From Euonymus europaeus (taxonomy: Eukaryota; Streptophyta; Magnoliopsida; Celastrales; Celastraceae): a stretch of 64,000 nt of DNA. Under the pieces are notes generated by a model. That model saw nothing but the letters and a program-made list of their open reading frames with translations, searched no databases and had not been told where the DNA came from. Of the stretch, positions 52,601 through 63,537 are shown in pieces (positions within the stretch are counted from its first letter, which is position 1; every line of letters begins with the position of its first letter). A program made the position numbers and the translations under genes. The stretch is from the NCBI GenBank assembly GCA_963580455.1, contig OY756962.1:15580001-15644000 (forward strand). Direction: 5' to 3'.

Positions 52601-54743
52601 GACCATCAAAGTTGCTCGGTGTACGCTTTTTATTGTTATTCTATGTCAAATTTTACGAGTATAAGCTTCCAAGATTATTTCGATTCCAAATCACCAACTT
52701 TCTATGAGAAATAGACAAAACCGTTAAAAGCTCCTCCATAGAGAGAGTTGACCAACGTCGAACCAACAAAGTTGATCGGGATACAATTTTTATAGTTCTT
52801 CTTTGTCAAATTTTACGAGTATAAGCTTCCTAGATTTTTTCGATGCTAAAACACCATCTTTCTATGACAAATGGAAAAAACCGTTAAAATCTCTTCCACA
52901 GAGAGAGTTGAGCAACTTCGGACCAACAAAGTTGCTCGGTGTACACTTTTTATTGTCCTTCTATGTCAAATTTTACGAGTATAAGCTTCCAAGATTACTT
53001 CGATGCCAAAACACCAACTTTTTATCACAAATGGACAAAACCGTTAAAAGCTCCTCCATAGAGAGAGTTGAGCAACTTGGGACCAACAAAGTTGCTCGGG
53101 ATACACTTTTTATTGTTCTTCTATGTCAAATTTTATGAGTATAAGCTTCCTAGATTTTTTCGATGCTAAAACACCATCTTTCTATGACAAATGGACAAAA
53201 CCGTTAAAAGTCCCTCCATAGAGAGAGTTGAGCAACTTCGGACCATCAAAGTTGCTCGGTGTACACTTTTTATTGTTATTCTATGTCAAATTTTACGAGT
53301 ATAAGCTTCCAAGATTATTTCGATTCCAAATCACCAACTTTCTATGAGAAATAGACAAAACCGTTAAAAGCTCCTCCATAGAGAGAGTTGACCAACGTCG
53401 AACCAACAAAGTTGATCGGGATACACTTTTTATTGTTCTTCTTTGTCAAATTTTACGAGTATAAGCTTCCTAGATTTTTTCGATGCTAAAACACCATCTT
53501 TCTATGACAAATGGAAAAAACCGTTAAAATCTCTTCCACAGAGAGAGTTGAGCAACTTCGGACCAACAAAGTTGCTCGGTGTACACTTTTTATTGTCCTT
53601 CTATGTCAAATTTTACGAGTATAAGCTTCCAAGATTACTTCGATGCCAAAACACCAACTTTTTATCACAAATGGACAAAACCGTTAAAAGCTCCTCCATA
53701 GAGAGAGTTGAGCAACTTCGGACCAACAAAGTTGCTCGGGATACACTTTTTATTGTTCTTCTATGTCAAATTTTATGAGTATAAGCTTCCAAGATTATTT
53801 CGATTCTAAATCACCAAATTTCTATGAGAAATAGACAAAACCGTTAAAAGCTCCTCCAGAGAGAGAGTTGAGCAACTTCGAACCAACAAAGTTGATCGGG
53901 ATACACTTTTTATTGTTATTCTATGTCAAATTTTATGAGTATAAGCTTCCAAGATTATTTCGATTCTAAATCACCAACTTTCTATTAGAAATAGACAAAA
54001 CCGTTAAAAGCTCCTCCATAGAGAGAGTTGAGCAACTTCGAACCAACAAAGTTGATCGGGATACACTTTTTATTGTTCTTCTTTGTCAAATTTTACGAGT
54101 ATAAGCTTCCTAGATTTTTTCGATGCTAAAACACCATCTCTCTATGACAAATGGAAAAAACCGTTAAAATCTCTTCCACAGAGAGAGTTGAGAAACTTCG
54201 TACCAACAAAGTTGCTCGGTGTACACTTTTTATTGTCCTTCTATGTCAAATTTTACGAGTATAAGCTTCCAAGATTACTTCGATGCCAAAACACCAACTT
54301 TTTATCACAAATGGACAAAACCGTTAAAAGCTCCTCCATAGAGAGAGTTGAGCAACTTCGTACCAACAAAGTTGCTCGGGATACATTTTTTATTGTTCTT
54401 CTATGTCAAATTTTATGAGTATAAGCTTCCAAGATTATTTCGATTCTAAATCACCAAATTTCTATGAGAAATAGACAAAACCGTTAAAAGCTCCTCCAGA
54501 GAGAGAGTTGAGCAACTTCGAACCAACAAAGTTGATCGGGATACACTTTTTATTGTTATTCTATGTCAAATTTTATGAGTATAAGCTTCCAAGATTATTT
54601 CGATTCTAAATCACCAACTTTCTATATGAAATAGACAAAACCATTAAAAGCTCCTCCATAGAGAGAGTTGAGCAACTTCGAACCAACAAAGTTGCTTGAT
54701 GTAAACTTTTTATTGTCCTTCTATGTCAAATTTTACGAGTATA
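49624..54743 (+). repeat. 640-bp four-monomer higher-order repeat, eight units
   Basis: Units start at 49624, 50264, 50904, 51544, 52184, 52824, 53464 and 54104, exactly 640 bp apart with no net indel. Monomers 1 and 2 are B-like (GGAAAAAACCG, AATCTCTTCCACAG) and A. Monomers 3 and 4 come in two versions. Version alpha (units 1, 3, 4, 7, 8) has two C monomers with CACCAAATTTC and CCTCCAGAGAG. Version beta (units 2, 5, 6) has a B with AAAAGTCCCTCC and a C with GTTGACCAACGTCG. Each unit encloses a 111-codon open frame, which I regard as an artefact. Confidence 0.93.
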
Positions 54744-55200
54744 AGCTTCCTAGATTTTTTCGATGCTAAAACACTATCTTTCTATGACAAATGGACAAAA
54801 CCGTTAAAAGTCCCTCCATAGAGAGAGTTGAGAAACTTCGGACCATCAAAGTTGCTTGGTGTACGCTTTTTATTGTTCTTCTTTGTCAAATTTTACGAGT
54901 ATAAGCTTCCAAGATTAATTCGATGCCAAAACACCAACTTTTAATCACAAATGGACAAAAACCGTTAAAAGCTCCTACATAGAGAGAGTTGAGCAACTTC
55001 GGACCAACAAAGTTGCTCGGGATACACTTTTTATTGTTCTTCTTTGTCAAATTTTACGAGTATAAGCTTCCTAGATTTTTTCGATGCTAAAACACCATCT
55101 TTCTATGACAAATGGACAAAGCCGTTAAAAGTCCCTCCATAGAGAGAGTTGAGAAACTTCGGACCATCAAAGTTGCTTGGTGTACGCTTTTTATTGTTCT
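53440..55200 (+). repeat. 1,761-bp eleven-monomer repeat, copy 1
   Basis: Matches 55201-56961 in tandem. It joins the last 640-bp units to a stretch of the 321-bp dimer type. Shared rare marks: CTTTCTATTAGAAATAG (53980 and 55742), CTATATGAAATAGAC with AACCATTAAAAGC, AAACACTATCTTTC and GACAAAGCCGTT. Confidence 0.87.
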
Positions 55201-56961
55201 TCTATGTCAAATTTTACGAGTATAAGCTTCCTAGATTTTTTCGATGCTAAAACACCATCTTTCTATGACAAATGGAAAAAACCGTTAAAATCTCTTCCAC
55301 AGAGAGAGTTGAGCAACTTCGGACCAACAAAGTTGCTCGGTGTACACTTTTTATTGTCCTTCTATGTCAAATTTTACGAGTATAAGCTTCCAAGATTACT
55401 TCGATGCCAAAACACCAACTTTTTATCACAAATGGACAAAACCGTTAAAAGCTCCTCCATAGAGAGAGTTGAGCAACTTCGGACCAACAAAGTTGCTCGG
55501 GATACACTTTTTATTGTTCTTCTATGTCAAATTTTATGAGTATAAGCTTCCAAGATTATTTCGATTCTAAATCACCAAATTTCTATGAGAAATAGACAAA
55601 ACCGTTAAAAGCTCCTCCAGAGAGAGAGTTGAGCAACTTCGAACCAACAAAGTTGATCGGGATACACTTTTTATTGTTATTCTATGTCAAATTTTATCAG
55701 TATAAGCTTCCAAGATTATTTCGATTCTAAATCACCAACTTTCTATTAGAAATAGACAAAACCGTTAAAAGCTCCTCCATAGAGAGAGTTGAGCAACTTC
55801 GAACCAACAAATTTGATCGGGATACACTTTTTATTGTTCTTCTTTGTCAAATTTTACGAGTATAAGCTTCCTAGATTTTTTCGATGCTAAAACACCATCT
55901 CTCTATGACAAATGGAAAAAACCGTTAAAATCTCTTCCACAGAGAGAGTTGAGAAACTTCGTACCAACAAAGTTGCTCGGTGTACACTTTTTATTGTCCT
56001 TCTATGTCAAATTTTACGAGTATAAGCTTCCAAGATTACTTCGATGCCAAAACACCAACTTTTTATCACAAATGGACAAAACCGTTAAAAGCTCCTCCAT
56101 AGAGAGAGTTGAGCAACTTCGTACCAACAAAGTTGCTCGGGATACATTTTTTATTGTTCTTCTATGTCAAATTTTATGAGTATAAGCTTCCAAGATTATT
56201 TCGATTCTAAATCACCAAATTTCTATGAGAAATAGACAAAACCGTTAAAAGCTCCTCCAGAGAGAGAGTTGAGCAACTTCGAACCAACAAAGTTGATCGG
56301 GATACACTTTTTATTGTTATTCTATGTCAAATTTTATGAGTATAAGCTTCCAAGATTATTTCGATTCTAAATCACCAACTTTCTATATGAAATAGACAAA
56401 ACCATTAAAAGCTCCTCCATAGAGAGAGTTGAGCAACTTCGAACCAACAAAGTTGCTTGATGTAAACTTTTTATTGTCCTTCTATGTCAAATTTTACGAG
56501 TATAAGCTTCCTAGATTTTTTCGATGCTAAAACACTATCTTTCTATGACAAATGGACAAAACCGTTAAAAGTCCCTCCATAGAGAGAGTTGAGAAACTTC
56601 GGACCATCAAAGTTGCTTGGTGTACGCTTTTTATTGTTCTTCTATGTCAAATTTTACGAGTATAAGCTTCCAAGATTAATTCGATGCCAAAACACCAACT
56701 TTTAATCACAAATGGACAAAAACCGTTAAAAGCTCCTACATAGAGAGAGTTGAGCAACTTCGGACCAACAAAGTTGCTCGGGATACACTTTTTATTGTTC
56801 TTCTTTGTCAAATTTTACGAGTATAAGCTTCCTTGATTTTTTCGATGCTAAAACACCATCTTTCTATGACAAATGGACAAAGCCGTTAAAAGTCCCTCCA
56901 TAGAGAGAGTTGAGAAACTTCGGACCATCAAAGTTGCTTGGTGTACGCTTTTTATTTTTCT
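55201..56961 (+). repeat. 1,761-bp eleven-monomer repeat, copy 2
   Basis: Second tandem copy. At its start, near 55201, dimer-type DNA (TTGCTTGGTGTACGC) runs straight into a 640-type monomer, lengthening one open frame to 120 codons. Private changes include AACAAATTTGATCGG near 55806, TTTTATCAGTATAAG near 55694 and CTTCCTTGATTTTTTCG near 56830. Confidence 0.87.
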
Positions 56962-58109
56962 TCTATGTCAAATTTTACGAGTATAAGCTTCCAAGATTAA
57001 TTCGATGCCAAAACACCAACTTTTAATCACAAATGGATAAAAACCGTAAAAAGCTCCTACATAGAGAGAGTTGAGCAACTTCGGACCAACAAAGTTGCTC
57101 GGGATACACTTTTTATTGTTCTTCTTTGTCAAATTTTACGAGTATAAGCTTCCTAGATTTTTTCGATGCTAAAACACCATCTTTCTATGACAAATGGACA
57201 AAACCGTTAAAAGTCCCTCCATAGAGAGAGTTGAGAAACTTCGGACCATCAAAGTTGCTTGGTGTACGCTTTTTATTGTTCTTCTATGTCAAATTTTACG
57301 AGTATAAGCTTCCAAGATTAATTCGATGCCAAAACACCAACTTTTAATCACAAATGGACAAAAACCGTTAAAAGCTCCTACATAGAGAGAGTTGAGCAAC
57401 TTCGGACCAACAAAGTTGCTCGGGATACACTTTTTATTGTTCTTCTTTGTCAAATTTTACGAGTATAAGCTTCCTAGATTTTTTCGATGCTAAAACACTA
57501 TCTTTCTATGACAAATGGACAAAACCGTTAAAAGTCCCTCCATAGAGAGAGTTGAGAAACTTCGGACCATCAAAGTTGCTTGGTGTACGCTTTTTATTGT
57601 TCTTCTATGTCAAATTTTACGAGTATAAGCTTCCAAGATTAATTCGATGCCAAAACACCAACTTTTAATCACAAATGGACAAAAACCGTTAAAAGCTCCT
57701 ACATAGAGAGAGTTGAGCAACTTCGGACCAACAAAGCTGCTCGGGATACACTTTTTATTGTTCTTCTTTGTCAAATTTTACGAGTATAAGCTTCCTAGAT
57801 TTTTTCGATGCTAAAACACCATCTTTCTATGACAAATGGACAAAGCCGTTAAAAGTCCCTCCATAGAGAGAGTTGAGAAACTTCGGACCATCAAAGTTGC
57901 TTGGTGTACGCTTTTTATTGTTCTTCTATGTCAAATTTTACGAGTATAAGCTTCCAAGATTATTTCGATGCCAAAACACCAACTTTTTATCACAAATGGA
58001 CAAAAACCGTTAAACGCTCCTACATAGAGAGAGTTGAGCAACTTCGGACCAACAAAGTTGCTCGGGATACACTTTTTATTGTTCTTCTTTGTCAAATTTT
58101 ACGAGTATA
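56505..58109 (+). repeat. Five tandem 321-bp dimers
   Basis: Dimers begin at 56505, 56826, 57147, 57468 and 57789, and the next B monomer starts at 58110, always 321 bp. They match the 48341-49303 dimers. GACAAAGCCGTT and AACACTATC occur in some copies and not others. Copy 2 has TTTTTATTTTTCTTC and ACCGTAAAAAGC; copy 4 has AAAGCTGCTCGGG. Confidence 0.9.
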
Positions 58110-60813
58110 AGCTTCCTAGATTATTTCGATGCTAAAACACCATCTTTCTATGGCAAATGGACAAAACCGTTAAAAGCCCCTCCATAGAGAGAGTTGAGCA
58201 ACTTCGGACCATCAAAGTTGCTCGGTGTACACTTTTTATTGTTATTCTATGTCAAATTTTATGAGTATAAGCTTCGAAGATTACTTCGGTGCCAAAACAC
58301 CAACTTTTTATCACAAATGGACAAAACCGTTAAAAGCTCCTCCATAGAGAGAGTTGAGCAACTTCGGACCAACAAAGTTGCTCGGGATATACTTTTTATT
58401 GTTCTTCTATGTCAAATTTTACGAGTATAAGCTTCCAAGATTAATTCGATGCCAAAACACCAACTTTTAATCACAAATGGACAAAAACCGTTTAAAGCTC
58501 CTATATAGAGAGAGTTGAGCAACTTCGGACCAACAAAGTTGCTCGGGATACACTTTTTATTGTTCTTCTTTGTCAAATTTTACGAGTATAAGCTTCCTAG
58601 ATTTTTTCGATGCTAAAACACCATCTTTCTATGACAAATGGACAAAACCGTTAAAAGTCCCTCCATAGAGAGAGTTGAGAAACTTCGGACCATCAAAGTT
58701 GCTTGGTGTACGCTTTTTATTGTTCTTCTATGTCAAATTTTACGAGTATAAGCTTCCAAGATTAATTCGATGCCAAAACACCAACTTTTAATCACAAATG
58801 GACAAAAACCGTTAAAAGCTCCTACATAGAGAGAGTTGAGCAACTTCGGACCAACAAAGTTGCTCGGGATACACTTTTTATTGTTCTTCTTTGTCAAATT
58901 TTACGAGTATAAGCTTCCTAGATTTTTTCGATGCTAAAACACCATATTTCTATGACAAATGGACAAAACCGTTAAAAGTCCCTCCATAGAGAGAGTTGAG
59001 AAACTTCGGACCATCAAAGTTGCTTGGTGTACGCTTTTTATTGTTCTTCTATGTCAAATTTTACGAGTATAAGCTTCCAAGATTATTTCGATGCCAAAAC
59101 ACCAACTTTTTATCACAAATGGACAAAAACCGTTAAAAGCTCCTACATAGAGAGAGTTGAGCAACTTCGGATCAACAAAGTTGCTCGGGATACACTTTTT
59201 ATTGTTCTTCTTTGTCAAATTTTACGAGTATAAGCTTCCTAGATTATTTCCATGCTAAAACACCATCTTTCTATGACAAATGGACAAAACCGTTAAAAGC
59301 CCCTCCATAGAGAGAGTTGAGCAACTTCGGACCATCAAAGTTGCTCGGTGTACACTTTTTATTGTTATTCTATGTCAAATTTTATGAGTATAAGCTTCCA
59401 AGATTATTTCGATTCCAAATCACCAACGTTCTATGCGAAATAGACAAAACCGTTAAAAGCTGCTCCAAGAGAGAGTTGAGCAACCTTGAACCATCAAAGT
59501 TGCTTGATGTAAACTTTTTATTGTCCTTCTATGTCAAATTTTACGAGTATAAGCTTCCAAGATTACTTCGATGCCAAAACACCAACTTTTTATCACAAAT
59601 GGACAAAACCGTTAAAAGCTCCTCCATAGAGAGAGTTGAGCAACTTCGGACCAACAAAGTTGCTCGGGATATACTTTTTATTGTTCTTCTATGTCAAATT
59701 TAACGAGTATAAGCTTCCAAGATTAATTCGATGCCAAAACACCAACTTTTAATCACAAATGGACAAAAACCGTTAAAAGCTCCTACATAGAGAGAGTTGA
59801 GCAACTTCGGACCAACAAAGTTGCTCGGGATACACTTTTTATTGTTCTTCTTTGTCAAATTTTACGAGTATAAGCTTCCTAGATTTTTTCGATGCTAAAA
59901 AACCATCTTTCTATGACAAATGGACAAAACCGTTAAAAGTCCCTCCGTAGAGAGAGTTGAGAAACTTCGGACCATCAAAGTTGCTTGGTGTACGCTTTTT
60001 ATTGTTCTTCTATGTCAAATTTTACGAGTATAAGTTTCCAAGATTATTTCGATGCCAAAACACCAACTTTTTATCACAAATGGACAAAAACCGTTAAACG
60101 CTCCTACATAGAGAGAGTTGAGCAACTTCGGACCAACAAAGATGATCGGGATACACTTTTTATTGTTCTTCTTTGTCAAATTTTACGAGTATAAGCTTCA
60201 TAGATTATTTCGATGGTAAAACACCATCTTTCTATGACAAATGGACAAAACCGTTAAAAGCCCCTCCATAGAGAGAGTTGAGCAACATCGGACCATTAAA
60301 GTTGCTCGGTGTACACTTTTTATTGTTATTCTATGTCAAATTTTATGAGTATAAGCTTCCAAGATTACTTCGATGCCAAAACACCAACCTTTTATCACAA
60401 ATGGACAAAACCGTTAAAAGCTCCTACATAGAGAGAGTTGAGCAACTTCGGACCAACAAAGTTGCTCGGGATACACTTTTTATTGTTCTTCTTTGTCAAA
60501 TTTTACGAGTATAAGCTTCCTAGATTATTTCGATGCTAAAACACCATCTTTCTATGACAAATGGGCAAAACCGTTAAAAGCCCCTCCATAGAGAGAGTTG
60601 AGCAAGTTCGGACCAACAAAGTTGCTCGGGATACACTTTTTATTGTTCTTCTTTGTCAAATTTTACGAGTATAAGCTTCCTAGATTTTTTCGATGCTAAA
60701 ACACCATCTTTCTATGACAAATGGACAAAACCGTTAAAAGCCCCTCCATAGAGAGAGTTGAGCAACTTCGGACCAACAAAGTTGCTCGGGATACACTTTT
60801 TATTGTTCTTCTT
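58090..60813 (+). repeat. 2,724-bp seventeen-monomer repeat, copy 1
   Basis: Matches 60814-63537 in tandem. The unit is 17 monomers plus 4 bases; the surplus is the fifth A of ACAAAAACCG in dimer-type monomers, less a deletion at GCTGCTCCAAGAGAG. It contains two 321-bp dimers (58591, 58912) and one at 59873, plus a fused stretch giving a 128-codon open frame at 59317-59703. Marks: TTACTTCGGTGCC, CAACGTTCTATGCGAAATAG, GAGCAACCTTGAACC, CCTCCGTAGAGAG, CAAAGATGATCGGG. Confidence 0.9.
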
Positions 60814-63537
60814 TGTCAAATTTTACGAGTATAAGCTTCCTAGATTATTTCGATGGTAAAACAACATCTTTCTATGGCAAATGGACAAAACCGTTAAAAG
60901 CCCCTCCATAGAGAGAGTTGAGCAACTTCGGACCATCAAAGTTGCTCGGTGTACACTTTTTATTGTTATTCTATGTCAAATTTTATGAGTATAAGCTTCC
61001 AAGATTACTTCGGTGCCAAAACACCAACTTTTTATCACAAATGGACAAAACCGTTAAAAGCTCCTCCATAGAGAGAGTTGAGCAACTTCGGACCAACAAA
61101 GTTGCTCGGGATATACTTTTTATTGTTCTTCTATGTCAAATTTTACGAGTATAAGCTTCCAAGATTAATTCGATGCCAAAACACCAACTTTTAATCACAA
61201 ATGGACAAAAACCGTTTAAAGCTCCTACATAGAGAGAGTTGAGCAACTTCGGACCAACAAAGTTGCTCGGGATACACTTTTTATTGTTCTTCTTTGTCAA
61301 ATTTTACGAGTATAAGCTTCCTAGATTTTTTCGATGCTAAAACACCATCTTTCTATGACAAATGGACAAAACCGTTAAAAGTCCCTCCATAGAGAGAGTT
61401 GAGAAACTTCGGACCATCAAAGTTGCTTGGTGTACGCTTTTTATTGTTCTTCTATGTCAAATTTTACGAGTATAAGCTTCCAAGATTAATTCGATGCCAA
61501 AACACCAACTTTTAATCACAAATGGACAAAAACCGTTAAAAGCTCCTACATAGAGAGAGTTGAGCAACTTCGGACCAACAAAGTTGCTCGGGATACACTT
61601 TTTATTGTTCTTCTTTGTCAAATTTTACGAGTATAAGCTTCCTAGATTTTTTCGATGCTAAAACACCATATTTCTATGACAAATGGACAAAACCGTTAAA
61701 AGTCCCTCCATAGAGAGAGTTGAGAAACTTCGGACCATCAAAGTTGCTTGGTGTACGCTTTTTATTGTTCTTCTATGTCAAATTTTACGAGTATAAGCTT
61801 CCAAGATTATTTCGATGCCAAAACACCAACTTTTTATCACAAATGGACAAAAACCGTTAAAAGCTCCCACATAGAGAGAGTTGAGCAACTTCGGATCAAC
61901 AAAGTTGCTCGGGATACACTTTTTATTGTTCTTCTTTGTCAAATTTTACGAGTATAAGCTTCCTAGATTATTTCCATGCTAAAACACCATCTTTCTATGA
62001 CAAATGGACAAAACCGTTAAAAGCCCCTCCATAGAGAGAGTTGAGCAACTTCGGACCATCAAAGTTGCTCGGTGTACACTTTTTATTGTTATTCTATGTC
62101 AAATTTTATGAGTATAAGCTTCCAAGATTATTTCGATTCCAAATCACCAACGTTCTATGCGAAATAGACAAAACCGTTAAAAGCTGCTCCAAGAGAGAGT
62201 TGAGCAACCTTGAACCATCAAAGTTGCTTGATGTAAACTTTTTATTGTCCTTCTATGTCAAATTTTACGAGTATAAGCTTCCAAGATTACTTCGATGCCA
62301 AAACACCAACTTTTTATCACAAATGGACAAAACCGTTAAAAGCTCCTCCATAGAGAGAGTTGAGCAACTTCGGACCAACAAAGTTGCTCGGGATATACTT
62401 TTTATTGTTCTTCTATGTCAAATTTAACGAGTATAAGCTTCCAAGATTAATTCGATGCCAAAACACCAACTTTTAATCACAAATGGACAAAAACCGTTAA
62501 AAGCTCCTACATAGAGAGAGTTGAGCAACTTCGGACCAACAAAGTTGCTCGGGATACACTTTTTATTGTTCTTCTTTGTCAAATTTTACGAGTATAAGCT
62601 TCCTAGATTTTTTCGATGCTAAAAAACCATCTTTCTATGACAAATGGACAAAACCGTTAAAAGTCCCTCCGTAGAGAGAGTTGAGAAACTTCGGACCATC
62701 AAAGTTGCTTGGTGTACGCTTTTTATTGTTCTTCTATGTCAAATTTTACGAGTATAAGCTTCCAAGATTATTTCGATGCCAAAACACCAACTTTTTATCA
62801 CAAATGGACAAAAACCGTTAAACGCTCCTACATAGAGAGAGTTGAGCAACTTCGGACCAACAAAGATGATCGGGATACACTTTTTATTGTTCTTCTTTGT
62901 CAAATTTTACGAGTATAAGCTTCATAGATTATTTCGATGGTAAAACACCATCTTTCTATGACAAATGGACAAAACCGTTAAAAGCCCCTCCATAGAGAGA
63001 GTTGAGCAACATCGGACCATTAAAGTTGCTCGGTGTACACTTTTTATTGTTATTCTATGTCAAATTTTATGAGTATAAGCTTCCAAGATTACTTCGATGC
63101 CAAAACACCAACCTTTTATCACAAATGGACAAAACCGTTAAAAGCTCCTACATAGAGAGAGTTGAGCAACTTCGGACCAACAAAGTTGCTCGGGATACAC
63201 TTTTTATTGTTCTTCTTTGTCAAATTTTACGAGTATAAGCTTCCTAGATTATTTCGATGCTAAAACACCATCTTTCTATGACAAATGGACAAAACCGTTA
63301 AAAGCCCCTCCATAGAGAGAGTTGAGCAAGTTCGGACCAACAAAGTTGCTCGGGATACACTTTTTATTGTTCTTCTTTGTCAAATTTTACGAGTATAAGC
63401 TTCCTAGATTTTTTCGATGCTAAAACACCATCTTTCTATGACAAATGGACAAAACCGTTAAAAGCCCCTCCATAGAGAGAGTTGATCAAGTTCGGACCAA
63501 CAAAGTTGCTCGGGATACACTTTTTATTGTTCTTCTT
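60814..63537 (+). repeat. 2,724-bp seventeen-monomer repeat, copy 2
   Basis: Second copy with very few differences by eye, for example CTCCCACATAG near 61865 against CTCCTACATAG, and AAGCTTCCAAG near 62757 against AAGTTTCCAAG near 60033. The high similarity suggests one of the youngest large duplications in the window. Confidence 0.9.

Noticed and set aside
59317..59703. Longest open frame (128 codons), repeated at 62041-62427.
   Set aside because: It spans about 2.4 monomers and owes its length to a small deletion (GCTGCTCCAAGAGAG) that shifts the frame past a stop. The second copy is part of the 2,724-bp duplication, not evidence of conservation.
1032..63238. About eighty open frames of 60-128 codons encoding near-identical peptides (types MSNFEPSKLLDVHF..., MSNFTSISFLDFFD...).
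   Set aside because: They follow the satellite exactly, occur wherever a monomer lacks a stop, and the same DNA yields different peptides in two frames (VKFYEYKLPRL and MSNFTSISFLD come from one stretch). There is no sign of selection for one frame, no promoter or signal context, and lengths change with monomer indels.
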